NCBI RefSeq assembly: GCF_001552155.1
Contig: NZ_BCQQ01000031.1
Coordinates: 1-59,791, forward strand
From: Actinomadura formosensis NBRC 14204
GTDB lineage: Bacteria; Actinomycetota; Actinomycetes; Streptosporangiales; Streptosporangiaceae
Direction: 5' to 3'
DNA: 59,791 nt
Made by a program: the position numbers and the translations under genes. Under the pieces are notes generated by a model. That model ran no database searches, had not been told where the DNA came from, and was given only the letters and a program-made list of their open reading frames with translations. Positions 42,675 to 51,731 of this stretch are shown piece by piece (position 1 is the stretch's first letter; each line of letters begins with the position of its first letter).

Positions 42675-43439
42675 ATGACCGACCATGGAGGTGTGGCGCC
42701 ACCCGAACCTCTCACGCTCTACACCGCCGACGGCGTGCGGATCGACGCGGGCCATCTGCGGGGCGACGGCCGCGTGTGCTTCGTCCTGGCGCACGGGTTC
42801 ACCTGCTCGTGGCGGCTGCCCGCGCTCCGCCGGATCGCCGGCGTCCTCAACGCGCACGGCGGTGTCATCGGTCTCGACTTCCGCGGGCACGGCAGGTCCG
42901 GCGGGCGTTCCACGGTCGGTGACCGGGAGATCCTGGACGTCTCCGCGGCCGTCGCGGCGGCGCGCCGCAGGGGCTACCGGCGGGTCGCCGTCGCGGGGTT
43001 CTCGATGGGCGGCGCGGTCGCCGTCCGGCACGCCGCGCTGCACGGCGGGGTCGACGCGGTGGTCTCCGTCAGCGCGCCCGCCCGCTGGTACTACCGCGGG
43101 ACGGTGCCGATGCGGCGCGTCCACTGGGTGATCGAACGGCGCCTGGGCCGCCTGGCCGTCCGGATGGCCCGTGGCACCCGGATCGCGCCCGGGGGGTGGG
43201 AGCCCGTCCCCGAAGCGCCTCACGAGGTCGCCGGGCGCATCGCTCCGGTGCCGCTGCTGGTCGTCCACGGCGACGCGGACACGTTCTTCCCCATGGAACA
43301 CGCCCACCAGTTGTACGAGGCGGCGTCCGACCCGAGAGAACTGTGGATCGAGCCGGCCTTCGGCCATGCCGAGGTCGCCGCCACACCGGACCTGATCGAC
43401 CGCATCGGCAAGTGGGGGCTTGACGCGGTCTCCCGCTGA
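42675..43439 (+). CDS. Alpha/beta hydrolase (254 aa)
   Basis: Serine hydrolase with LAHGFTCSWRLPALRRIA (oxyanion region), nucleophile elbow GFSMGGAVAV, late acid in VVHGDADTFFPMEHA, and His in PAFGHAEVA. Cytosolic, esterase- or lipase-like; substrate unknown. ATG at 42675 follows a weak site; the longer open frame upstream has no similarity. Confidence 0.9.
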   Translation: MTDHGGVAPPEPLTLYTADGVRIDAGHLRGDGRVCFVLAHGFTCSWRLPALRRIAGVLNAHGGVIGLDFRGHGRSGGRSTVGDREILDVSAAVAAARRRGYRRVAVAGFSMGGAVAVRHAALHGGVDAVVSVSAPARWYYRGTVPMRRVHWVIERRLGRLAVRMARGTRIAPGGWEPVPEAPHEVAGRIAPVPLLVVHGDADTFFPMEHAHQLYEAASDPRELWIEPAFGHAEVAATPDLIDRIGKWGLDAVSR

Positions 43440-43560
43440 CCTCTGGAACGCGATCGCGTGGAAAACCGGGAGCAGGTGGCCGATGAACTGCGAGAACGCG
43501 AAGTCGTCCACATTTTTGCGCCCGCCGCCGTCCGCCGAAGCGGCCGGGCACCATGGCCGC

Positions 43561-44459
43561 ATGAACGGTTCCAGTTTCATGTGGAAGCGAACGGCCGCCG
43601 GCTCGATCGTTCCCGCCGGCCCCGGCGTCTGCTTCACCCCCGCCGGGGACTCGTCCCTCACCGCCCGCGCCGCGGCCCTGAGCAGCCTTCTCCCACGAGA
43701 AGTCGTCATAGCCCGCCGCACCGCCGCCTGGATATGGGGCCTGGACGTCCTACCCCCGGGAGCGAACGAGGCCGACTGGGACGTTGAGGTCATCGGCCCC
43801 GGTTCGTCCGGCCCGGTCACCGCCGACACCGCGGAACTGCCGCCCGGTCACGTCCTGGAAGAGTCCGATGTACGCCTCACATCCCCCGCCCGCACGGCAC
43901 TGGACTGCGCCCGCTGGCTTCCCCGCGTCGAAGCGGTGGTGGCGCTGGACCAGTTCCTCCGGCGGGGCGTGGCCACCGGCGAACTCACCGCGATGGCCCG
44001 GACGCTGCCCGGATACCGCGGCAACAGGCGATTACGCGAGATCATCCGCATGGCCGACCGAGGCGCGGCCTCTCCCGGCGAATCCTGGGCCCGCGTCGCC
44101 GTCGTGAACGCCGGCTTCCCCCGCCCGCGAACCCAGGTACCGGTGACGGGTCCCCGAGGCCGGCCGCTCTACATCGACCTCGGCTACCCGGAATTCCGGG
44201 TGGGCCTCGAATACGACGGCGAACGCCACCACACGGGCCCCCAGGCCCGCGCCCACGACGCCGGCCGGCGCCGCTGGCTCGCCGAAGAGATGCGCTGGGA
44301 GGTCATCCCCGTGACGAAGACCTTCCTGGCCCGCCCCGCCCCGCCCCCTACCTGGAGGCGCTCCTGACCGCCCTCCTCCACCGGGGCTGGAATCCCGAAA
44401 ACGCGACCATGGACCGGATAGCCGCCCGCCTGGCGACCCTGCGACGCCGCTCCCGCTAG
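43561..44459 (+). pseudogene. DUF559 (AbiEi/Vsr-like) protein, frameshifted near the C-terminus
   Basis: Protein of the family with an AbiEi-like N-terminal region (ARRTAAWIWGLDVLP, SPARTALDCARWLP) and a DUF559 very-short-patch-endonuclease-like end: SPGESWARVAVVNAGFPRPRTQVPV, IDLGYPEFRVGLEYDGERHH, and RRRWLAEEMRWEVIPVT. The reading frame stops at 44367 after APPPTWRRS. In another frame, PYLEALLTALLHRGWNPENA continues as TMDRIAARLATLRRRSR to a stop at 44459. One base appears missing in the C-run near 44335-44347. Could be a true mutation or a sequencing error. Confidence 0.75.
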
Positions 44460-44482
44460 ATGAGCGGGACCGGAACCGGGAA

Positions 44483-44520
44483 CGGGCCGGGGCCGGACCG
44501 CGCGGTCCGGCCCCGGCCCG
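44483..44520. terminator. Perfect 38-bp palindrome between convergent units
   Basis: Every base from 44483 to 44520 is self-complementary around 44501/44502, with GGGCCGGGGCCGG at one side. It separates the DUF559 gene from the dpp operon end and can act as a bidirectional terminator. As RNA it would close with a small loop. Confidence 0.75.
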
Positions 44521-44558
44521 GTGTTGCGGGACGGTCGGCGTGTTGCGGGACGGTCAGC
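44521..44558. repeat. 19-bp tandem duplication at the dppF stop
   Basis: GTGTTGCGGGACGGTCGGC is followed directly by a copy with one change (GTCAGC). The second copy holds the dppF stop codon on the minus strand. Confidence 0.7.
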
Positions 44559-45513
44559 CGAAGGGGCCGAGCTCCGGGAAATGGCAGGCCACCTCGCGCC
44601 CGGCCACCGAAGCGAGCGGCGGGCGCTCGGTCCGGCAGCGGTCCTGCGCCTTGAAGCACCGCGGGTGGAACGAGCAGCCCGGCGGGGGAGCCGACGGGCT
44701 CGGCGGGTCGCCGCGGAGCACGATGCGTTCCCGCGTCCGCTCCGCCACCGGGTCGGGCAGCGGGATCGCCGACAGCAGCGCCCTGGTGTAGGGGTGCGCC
44801 GGCGAGCCGTAGATCGCGTCCCGGTCGCCGATCTCGACGATCCGGCCGAGGTACATCACGGCGATCCGGTTGCACACGTGCCGCACCACCGCCAGGTCGT
44901 GCGCGATGAACACGTACGCCAGGTCGAGCTTGCGCTGCAGCCGTGCCAGCAGGTTGACGATCTGGGCCTGGATCGACACGTCGAGCGCCGACACCGGCTC
45001 GTCCGCGATGACGAGCCGGGGATGGGTGATCAGCGCCCGCGCGATACCGATCCGCTGCGCCTGCCCGCCGGAGAACTCGTGCGGGTACCGGTCGATGTGC
45101 TCGGCGTGGAGCCCGACGAACTCCAGCATCTCCTGCACGCGGGAACGATGGTTGCCCTCGTCCATGCCCTGCACCTGTAGCGGCGCGGCCACGATGGAGC
45201 CGACCGTGTGCCGCGGGTTCAGCGATGCGAACGGGTCCTGGAAGATGATCTGCAGGTCGTTGCGGAGCGGGCGCATCTGCCGCTGGGACAGCCCGGTGAT
45301 GTCGCGCCCGTCGAAGGTGATCCGCCCGCCGGTCGGGTCCAGGAGCCGGACGAGCATCCGCCCCGTCGTCGACTTCCCGCAGCCGGACTCGCCGACCAGC
45401 CCGAGCGTCTCCCCGGCCCGCACCTCCAGATCGATCCCGTCCACCGCTTTCACGGTCCCGCGCCGGGTCTGGAACGTCTTGGTCAGCCCCTCCAGGTGGA
45501 GCAGCGCCGTCAT
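44554..45513 (-). CDS. Peptide ABC transporter ATPase, DppF/OppF-type (319 aa)
   Basis: Second ATPase of a dipeptide/oligopeptide importer. Walker A GESGCGKSTTGRML, signature FSGGQAQRIGIARAL, Walker B LVIADEPVSALD, and the oligopeptide-type C-terminal Cys cluster CSFHPRCFKAQDRCRTERP that holds an Fe-S or zinc site in the family. It is the last gene of the five-gene minus-strand operon; its ATG overlaps the DppD stop. Confidence 0.94.
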   Translation of the reverse strand: MTALLHLEGLTKTFQTRRGTVKAVDGIDLEVRAGETLGLVGESGCGKSTTGRMLVRLLDPTGGRITFDGRDITGLSQRQMRPLRNDLQIIFQDPFASLNPRHTVGSIVAAPLQVQGMDEGNHRSRVQEMLEFVGLHAEHIDRYPHEFSGGQAQRIGIARALITHPRLVIADEPVSALDVSIQAQIVNLLARLQRKLDLAYVFIAHDLAVVRHVCNRIAVMYLGRIVEIGDRDAIYGSPAHPYTRALLSAIPLPDPVAERTRERIVLRGDPPSPSAPPPGCSFHPRCFKAQDRCRTERPPLASVAGREVACHFPELGPFG

Positions 45514-46478
45514 CCCGCCACCTCCTTCTCGATCGTGAGCAGATGGCAGGCCGCCGGGTGTGGCGCGCCCTGGAGTGCCGGGCGCGTCGTCTCGCACACG
45601 TCGATCCGCTCCGAGCACCGGGGGTGGAACGGGCACCCCGCCGGCGGGCGCAACAGCGACGGCGGGGCACCCGGGATCGGGGTCAGCTCACCGGGTGGTC
45701 CGGTCAGCCGGGGCAGCGAGCCGAGCAGGCCGCGGGTGTAGGGGTGGCGCGGCCCGGCGAACAGCTCGTCGGCGGTCGCCTGCTCCACGGCCCGGCCCGC
45801 GTACATGACCAGGACGTCGTCGGCGACCCGCGCGACCACCCCGAGGTCGTGGGTGATCATCAGGACGGCGAGGCCCCGCTCGCGCTGGATCCGCGCGATC
45901 AGCTCCAGGATCTGCGCCTGGACGGTCACGTCCAGCGCGGTGGTCGGCTCGTCGGCGATCAGCAGGTCCGGCTCGCACGCCAGCGCCATGGCGATCATGA
46001 CGCGCTGGCGCATGCCGCCGGAGAACTGGTGCGGATAGTCGCCGGCGCGCTCGTCCGGATGGGGGATGCCGACGTCGGCGAGGAGCTGCACGGCGTGCTT
46101 GTGCGCGGCGCGGCGGGACGCGCCGAAGTGCAGCCGCCGCGCCTCGGCGATCTGCTCGCCGACCCGGTAGTGCGGGTGCAGCGACGACAGCGGGTCCTGG
46201 AAGATCATTGCGACCCGCCGGCCGCGCAGCGCCCGGACCTTCTCCCGGTCCGCGCCGACGACCTCGGTGCCCGCGAGGTCGATCGACCCGGACACCTGCG
46301 CCTTGTCGTGCAGCCCCATGATCGCCAGGCTGGTCACGGACTTGCCGGAGCCGGACTCGCCGACGATGCCGAGCGTGCGGCCCTCGTCCACGGTGAACGA
46401 CAGCCCGTCCACCGCGCGGACCGTGCCCTTCGGCGTGGGGAACTCGACGACGAGGTCCCGGACGGTCAGCAGGCTCAT
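45510..46478 (-). CDS. Peptide ABC transporter ATPase, DppD/OppD-type (322 aa)
   Basis: Walker [34 protein letters not shown], signature [17 protein letters not shown], Walker [22 protein letters not shown]-terminal [15 protein letters not shown] cluster. Pairs with DppF as a heterodimer on the cytoplasmic side. ATG overlaps the DppB stop (ATGA). Confidence 0.94.
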   Translation of the reverse strand: MSLLTVRDLVVEFPTPKGTVRAVDGLSFTVDEGRTLGIVGESGSGKSVTSLAIMGLHDKAQVSGSIDLAGTEVVGADREKVRALRGRRVAMIFQDPLSSLHPHYRVGEQIAEARRLHFGASRRAAHKHAVQLLADVGIPHPDERAGDYPHQFSGGMRQRVMIAMALACEPDLLIADEPTTALDVTVQAQILELIARIQRERGLAVLMITHDLGVVARVADDVLVMYAGRAVEQATADELFAGPRHPYTRGLLGSLPRLTGPPGELTPIPGAPPSLLRPPAGCPFHPRCSERIDVCETTRPALQGAPHPAACHLLTIEKEVAG

Positions 46479-47464
46479 GCGTACCTCACCTGGGGGTCGA
46501 TCGCGGCGTAGAGCAGGTCCACGACGAGGTTGGCGAAGGTGATGAAGAACGCGGCCAGCAGCGCGACGCCCATCACGACCGGCTGGTCGGACTTGTTGAT
46601 CGAGTCGATGGTGAGCTGGCCGAGGCCCGGCAGCCCGAACACGCTCTCGGTGATGACGGCGCCGCCGAGCAGCGCGCCGAGGTCCATGCCGAAGACGGTG
46701 AGGACGGGGGTGAGCCCGGCCCGCAGCCCGTGCTTGGTGACGACCGTCCGCTCGGGCAGGCCCTTGGCGCGGGCCGTGCGGATGTACGGCTCGGCCATCG
46801 TCTCCACCATCGACGCCCGCGACAGCCGGGCGTACATGGCCGCGTACAGCAGCGCCAGCGCCACCCACGGCAGGATGAGGTTCTTCGTCCAGCCGATGGG
46901 ATCCTCGGCGATCGGCACGTAGCTGGAGTACGGCAGCAGGCCCCCGATCTGGACGACGACGACGGTCAGCGCCATCGCCGTGAAGTAGATCGGCAGGGAC
47001 GCGGAGGTGAGCGTGCCGACCATCATCGTCCGGTCGAGCAGCGAGTCCTTGCGCAGCGCCGACACGACGCCGACGGTGACGCCGCCGACGAGCCACAGGA
47101 GGGCGGCGCCGACGCCGATCGAGACGGTGGTGGGGAGCCGCTGCATCATCAGGTCCCAGACCGGCATGTTGTTCTGGTAGGAGAACCCGAGACACGGGAA
47201 ATGGCACTGGACGGCGAGCGGCCCCGAGCCGTAGGAGCGTCCGGCGAAGATGCCGACGAGGTAGTCGGTGAACTGCTGCCACAGCGGACGGTCCAGCCCC
47301 ATCTGGTGATGGAGCATGGCCAGGCGTTCCGGCGTGCACGACTTCCCGCACGCCTGCAGCGCCGGGTCGGCGGGGAACACGTAGAAGATCGTGAAGGTGA
47401 CCGCGCAGATGACGAGCAGCACGCCCGCGAGTCCCGCGAAGCGCAGCGCGAGGTAGCGGATCAT
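46475..47464 (-). CDS. Peptide ABC transporter permease, DppB-type (329 aa)
   Basis: Six-helix permease: N-terminal YLALRFAGLAGVLLVICAVTF, LGLDRPLWQQFTDYL, LPTTVSIGVGAALLWLVGGV, and EAA loop YIRTARAKGLPERTVVTKHGLRAGLTPVLT. A Cys-containing insert (QCHFPCLGFSYQNN) in the first external loop is longer than in enteric DppB but common in actinobacteria. ATG overlaps the DppC stop. Confidence 0.94.
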   Translation of the reverse strand: MIRYLALRFAGLAGVLLVICAVTFTIFYVFPADPALQACGKSCTPERLAMLHHQMGLDRPLWQQFTDYLVGIFAGRSYGSGPLAVQCHFPCLGFSYQNNMPVWDLMMQRLPTTVSIGVGAALLWLVGGVTVGVVSALRKDSLLDRTMMVGTLTSASLPIYFTAMALTVVVVQIGGLLPYSSYVPIAEDPIGWTKNLILPWVALALLYAAMYARLSRASMVETMAEPYIRTARAKGLPERTVVTKHGLRAGLTPVLTVFGMDLGALLGGAVITESVFGLPGLGQLTIDSINKSDQPVVMGVALLAAFFITFANLVVDLLYAAIDPQVRYA

Positions 47465-48411
47465 CGGCCGGCTCCCCGCGGGTCGAGGGCGTCCCGGAAC
47501 GCGTCGCCGAGCAGCGTGAACGCCAGCACGGTCAGCAGCAGGCACACGCCGGGCACCACGAAGAACGTCGGATCGACCTGGTACCAGTCGATCGCCTTGG
47601 ACATCATCTGCCCCCAGGACGAGTCCGGCGGCCGGACGCCGATGCCGAGGAACGACAGCGCCGCCTCGGTGCCGATGTTGATCGGGATGGTGAGCGTCGC
47701 GTAGACCAGCACCGGCGCCAGCAGGTTGGGCAGGACCTCGCGGAACACGATCCGCGTGCGCAGCATGCCGGTGGCCCGCGCGGCGTCCACGAACTCCCGG
47801 TGGCGCAGGGTGAGCGTCTGCCCGCGGACGATGCGCCCGATATAGGGCCAGCCGAAGAAGCCCATGACGAACACCAGTTCCAGCATCCGGTTCCCCTCCG
47901 GGAGCACCGAGACGAGGGCGATCATGAAGATGAGCTGCGGGAACGACAGGACCATGTCCATGATGCGGCTGATGAAGGTGTCGATCCGGCCGCCGGCGAA
48001 GCCGGCGGTGAGCCCGAGGACGGTGCCGACCACGGTGGCCACGCCGGTGGCCGCGACGGAGATCAGCAGCGAGACGCGGGCGCCGTAGACCATGCGGCTG
48101 AAGACGTCCCGGCCGGTGCCGGGTTCGACGCCGAGCCAGAAGTCGCCGTCGATGCCGCCGAACGCGCCCTTGGGCGCGCCCGCGAGCGCCTTATCGATCT
48201 TCTCGGGGTGGAACTCGTTGGGACCGTGCCCGTTGAGGGCGGTGAGCAGCGGGGCGGCGATCGCCATCAGCACGAACAGCGCGATGATCGCCAGCCCGGC
48301 GAGGGCGGCCGGGTCACGGCGCAGCCGCCCGCCGACCAGTCGCCACGGCGACTGGCCGGCGGGCGCGGACGCGCTGCCCGCCGCCTCGGTGGTGAGGGGC
48401 GGGGCGGCCAT
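47461..48411 (-). CDS. Peptide ABC transporter permease, DppC-type (316 aa)
   Basis: Partner permease: DPAALAGLAIIALFVLMAIAAP (N-terminal helix), WLGVEPGTGRDVFSRMVYGARVSLLI, and EAA loop FVDAARATGMLRTRIVFREVLPNLLAP. The last helices are followed by GDAFRDALDPR, as in the family. Its start codon shares one base with the binding-protein stop, so the order is binding protein, DppC, DppB, DppD, DppF. Confidence 0.94.
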   Translation of the reverse strand: MAAPPLTTEAAGSASAPAGQSPWRLVGGRLRRDPAALAGLAIIALFVLMAIAAPLLTALNGHGPNEFHPEKIDKALAGAPKGAFGGIDGDFWLGVEPGTGRDVFSRMVYGARVSLLISVAATGVATVVGTVLGLTAGFAGGRIDTFISRIMDMVLSFPQLIFMIALVSVLPEGNRMLELVFVMGFFGWPYIGRIVRGQTLTLRHREFVDAARATGMLRTRIVFREVLPNLLAPVLVYATLTIPINIGTEAALSFLGIGVRPPDSSWGQMMSKAIDWYQVDPTFFVVPGVCLLLTVLAFTLLGDAFRDALDPRGAGR

Positions 48412-50075
48412 TACTTGACCCCGATGGTGGCGAAGTCGAACTCGCCCTCCCAGATGGGGTGACCGAAGGTGCCGGTGACCTTGGAGCCGTGCAGCAGCGG
48501 CAGCTTGTCGTGGATCAGCGGGATCATCGGCGACAGGCCCATCAGGTCACGGTCGACCGCCTGCCACTGGGCGGGGTCGTTCGCCTTCATGGCCGCGGCG
48601 ATCTTCTCGTTCATCCCCTTGTCGTTCAGCTGGTGAACGACGGTGTTGCCCTTCGGGGTGATGTTGTTCCCATCGAAGATGGGCGGGATGAACGAGCTGG
48701 CGGACGGGTAGTCGGCGCACCAGCCGTAGAAGACGAGCTCGTCCTCCTTCTTGATGTCGCCGATGGTGTCGTAGTAGACGCTCTTCGAGACGGCGTTGAT
48801 CTCGACCTTCACGCCCACCCGCGCGAGTCCCTGCTGGACCGCCTCGGCCTCGGCCTTGCCCTGCTCGCTGCTGGTCGTGGTCAGCTTGATCGAGAAGCCC
48901 GCGCTCTTGCCCGCGGCGGCGAGCATCTGCTTGGCCTTGGCCGGGTCACCGTTGGGCGGCGCCTTGTAGACGTCCTGGGGCTGCCCGCCGGTCATGGCGG
49001 GCGGGAGGTAGGAGCCGGCCAGCTCGCCGACGCCGCTGCCGCCGTGCGCGGTGCGGTACGCCTCCTTGTCGATGGCGTACTGCATCGCCTCCCGCACCTT
49101 GGGGTCGTTGAACGGCGGCTTGGAGGTGTTCATGCCCAGGAACCGGGTGCAGAGGCTCGTCGCGCTGACGAACCGCTTCTTGACGTCCGGGCGGGTCAGG
49201 ATGCGGGGCATGCTCGGCGAGGCGACGCTGTAGAGCGTGATGGCCCGCTGGTCATTGCCCTGGTCGGCGATCAGCCGCTGGTCGATGGTGGGCTGGGCGA
49301 TGCCCTCCTCCACGACGATCTTGTCGGGGTTGGCCTGGCGGACGCCGTCGCTCGACTTCTGCCAGTACGTGTTCCTGACGAGCGCCAGCTTCTTGCCCCG
49401 GTCGTAGGACTCCACCTTGTAGGGGCCGGAGGAGAAGGGCCGCTTGTCGAAGTTGACGCCGGTGTCCTTGGCCTTCGGGACGGGCGCGAACGTCGGCAGC
49501 GTCGTGATCAGCGGCCAGTCCATCGACGGTTCCTTGAGGTGGAACACGATGGTCTGCGGATCCGGCGCCTCGATGGAGGCGAGGCCGTCCTTGTCCTTGT
49601 AGGGCCCCTTGTACTTGTCGCCGCCCTCCAGCATCGACCGGGCGTATCCGGGGCCTTCCGGCAGGTCGGGGGCGAAGGAACGCTCCACGCCGTACTTGAC
49701 CTCGGCGCTGGTGATGGGCGAGCCGTCCTCGAACTTCAGGCCGGGCTTGAGGTGGAAGGTCCAGGTCTTCCCCTTGTCGGACGTGGTGCCGGTGTCGGTC
49801 GCCAGGTCCGGGACGACCTTGGTGCCCTCCTGGTCGGGTTTCGCGGCATATGTCGTCAGTGTCCGGTAGAGCAGCCGCGTACCGAAGTCCATTGCGAACA
49901 TCACGTAGTTGCGCTGCGGGTCCAAATGGGCGAAGTCATCGTTGAAGAGGACCGTGAGGGTGCCGCCGGACTTGGCGGCGGACGAGTCGTCGTCCCCCGA
50001 GCCGCAGGCGGACAGCCCGCCGGCGACGGCGAGCGAAAGAGCGAGGGTGAAGCAGGTCCGTACCGGACGTTTCAT
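48411..50075 (-). CDS. Peptide-binding lipoprotein, DppA/OppA-type (554 aa)
   Basis: SBP_bac_5 extracellular binding protein. Signal peptide with lipobox GLSACGSG (lipid Cys about residue 22). Conserved GKTWTFHLKPGLKFEDGSPITSAEVKYGVERSF and ALVRNTYWQKSSDG, then KVREAMQYAIDKEAY and DYPSASSFIPP. ATG at 50075 follows GGAGATG. First gene of the importer operon, divergent from the Xaa-Pro peptidase; a perfect palindrome lies 45-60 bases upstream. Confidence 0.94.
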   Translation of the reverse strand: MKRPVRTCFTLALSLAVAGGLSACGSGDDDSSAAKSGGTLTVLFNDDFAHLDPQRNYVMFAMDFGTRLLYRTLTTYAAKPDQEGTKVVPDLATDTGTTSDKGKTWTFHLKPGLKFEDGSPITSAEVKYGVERSFAPDLPEGPGYARSMLEGGDKYKGPYKDKDGLASIEAPDPQTIVFHLKEPSMDWPLITTLPTFAPVPKAKDTGVNFDKRPFSSGPYKVESYDRGKKLALVRNTYWQKSSDGVRQANPDKIVVEEGIAQPTIDQRLIADQGNDQRAITLYSVASPSMPRILTRPDVKKRFVSATSLCTRFLGMNTSKPPFNDPKVREAMQYAIDKEAYRTAHGGSGVGELAGSYLPPAMTGGQPQDVYKAPPNGDPAKAKQMLAAAGKSAGFSIKLTTTSSEQGKAEAEAVQQGLARVGVKVEINAVSKSVYYDTIGDIKKEDELVFYGWCADYPSASSFIPPIFDGNNITPKGNTVVHQLNDKGMNEKIAAAMKANDPAQWQAVDRDLMGLSPMIPLIHDKLPLLHGSKVTGTFGHPIWEGEFDFATIGVK

Positions 50076-50119
50076 GGCATCTCCGTGCATTGTCGGGCGG
50101 AGTGCCATATAAAATAGTA

Positions 50120-50135
50120 CAGTGCAATTGCACTG
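50120..50135. promoter_or_regulatory. Operator site 1 of the ATTGCACTG motif
   Basis: Perfect 16-bp palindrome CAGTGCAATTGCACTG midway between the divergent peptide-binding lipoprotein and Xaa-Pro peptidase. On the minus strand TTGCAG and TATTTT at a 16-base spacing form a plausible promoter, with the palindrome between and over them. Related sites occur near 53070 and 56470. Confidence 0.8.
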
Positions 50136-50174
50136 CAAGGCCCGTTATCGAATCTCCACATCCGGGACTTCCAC

Positions 50175-51638
50175 ATGGAGGACATGTCCGACATGGACAC
50201 CCACCCCCCCGACCGCTTCGCTACGGGTAGTCACGATTTGCCCGTTTCCGAGGCTCTCGCCTCCTTCATGACCCGCGACTGGGCTGCGAGCGAGAAACCA
50301 CCCCCGGCCCAGCTGTCCGTCGCCCCGTACGCGGAGAAACGGCGCGCCGCCCTGTCGGCCCAGTTCCCCGGCGAACGACTCGTCCTGCCCGCCGGGCCGC
50401 CGAAGGTCCGCAGCAACGACTGCGACTACCGCTACCGTCCGCACACCGTCTACGCCCACCTCTCCGGTGACTCCACGGCGGACACCGGGACCGATGCCGT
50501 CCTGGTGCTGCAGCCTACAGCGGCGGGGCACGACGCGGTCCTGTATCGCAGACCTCGGTCCCCCCGCAGTGACAGGGGCTTCTACCGCGACCACCGGCAC
50601 GGGGAGTTCTGGGTCGGCCCGCGCGAAACCCTCGCCGAGACCGAGGAGAAGCTCGGGATCACCTGCGCGCCCCTGGACGACCTCCCCGGAGCGCTCCGCG
50701 GCCCGTGCCCGACCCGGGTGATCCGGGGCGTGGACCCCGCGGTGGACGCGGCCGTCCCGGTGCGGGACCCGGACCTCGACCGCGAACTCGCCGCCGTCGC
50801 CGCCGAGCTGCGCCTGATCAAGGATGACTGGGAGATCGCCCAGCTCCAGGCCGCCGTGGACCACACGGTGAAGGCGTTCACCGCCGTCGCCGCCGTGCTG
50901 CCGCAGGCGACGGGGCTTCCCCGCGGGGAACGCTGGGTGGAGGGGACGTTCGAGCGCATCGCCCGCATGGAGGGCAACGGTGTCGGGTACGAGACGATCG
51001 CCGCCTCCGGCGCGCACGCGTGCGTCCTGCACTGGATCCGCAACGACGGCACGCTGCGCCTCGGCGAGATGCTCCTCCTCGACGCCGGCGTCGAGACCGA
51101 CACCCTCTACACCGCCGACATCACCCGCACGCTCCCGATCAGCGGCTGGTTCACCCCGCGGCAGCGGCAGGTCTACGACCTCGTCTACCACGCCCAGGAG
51201 GCGGGACTGGCGGCGGTCAAGCCCGGCGCCCGCTTCCGCGACTTCCACATGGCCGCGATGCGCGTCATCGCCGAGGGCCTGCAGGACTGGGGCGTGCTGC
51301 GCAGCGCGGAGGAGGCGCTCGATCCCGAGTCGGGCAGCTACCGCCGCTACACGCTCTGCGGCAGCGGGCACATGCTCGGCATGGACCTCCACGACTGTGC
51401 GGCGGCCCGGGCGTCCCAGTACCTCGACGGGGTGCTGCGTCCCGGGCATGTCCTGACCGTCGAGCCGGGGCTCTACCTCCAGCCGGACGACCTGACGCTG
51501 CCCCCGGAACTGCGCGGCATCGGCGTCCGCATCGAGGACGACGTCGTGGTCACCGAGCACGGCGCCCGGCTGATGTCCTCCGACCTGCCGCGCCATCCCG
51601 AGGAGATCGAGATCTGGATGCAGTCCCTCACGGCGTAG
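50175..51638 (+). CDS. Xaa-Pro aminopeptidase, M24B family (487 aa)
   Basis: Dinuclear metallopeptidase cutting N-terminal residues off Xaa-Pro peptides. N-terminal AMP_N domain (about 45-190) and pita-bread catalytic domain. Metal ligands visible: Asp in LLLDAGVETD, Asp in YTADITRT, His in CGSGHMLGMDLHD, Glu in LTVEPGLYL, Glu in GVRIEDDVV. No signal peptide, so cytosolic. Opposite the peptide importer, so imported proline peptides are the natural substrate. Start at 50175 or 50184 (both ATG in frame). Confidence 0.94.
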   Translation: MEDMSDMDTHPPDRFATGSHDLPVSEALASFMTRDWAASEKPPPAQLSVAPYAEKRRAALSAQFPGERLVLPAGPPKVRSNDCDYRYRPHTVYAHLSGDSTADTGTDAVLVLQPTAAGHDAVLYRRPRSPRSDRGFYRDHRHGEFWVGPRETLAETEEKLGITCAPLDDLPGALRGPCPTRVIRGVDPAVDAAVPVRDPDLDRELAAVAAELRLIKDDWEIAQLQAAVDHTVKAFTAVAAVLPQATGLPRGERWVEGTFERIARMEGNGVGYETIAASGAHACVLHWIRNDGTLRLGEMLLLDAGVETDTLYTADITRTLPISGWFTPRQRQVYDLVYHAQEAGLAAVKPGARFRDFHMAAMRVIAEGLQDWGVLRSAEEALDPESGSYRRYTLCGSGHMLGMDLHDCAAARASQYLDGVLRPGHVLTVEPGLYLQPDDLTLPPELRGIGVRIEDDVVVTEHGARLMSSDLPRHPEEIEIWMQSLTA

Positions 51639-51660
51639 CCGAGGGGGAGAGCGAACGAGG

Positions 51661-51700
51661 GGGGCGGTGCCGCACCCGCGACCGGGTACGGCACCGCCCC
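51661..51700 (+). terminator. Terminator after the Xaa-Pro peptidase
   Basis: Perfect 12-bp arms (GGGGCGGTGCCG and its complement) with a 16-base loop, followed by TTTCTCTCT. Located between convergent peptidase and protease genes. Confidence 0.85.
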
Positions 51701-51731
51701 TTTCTCTCTGTGAGGGACCGAGCCGGAGATG

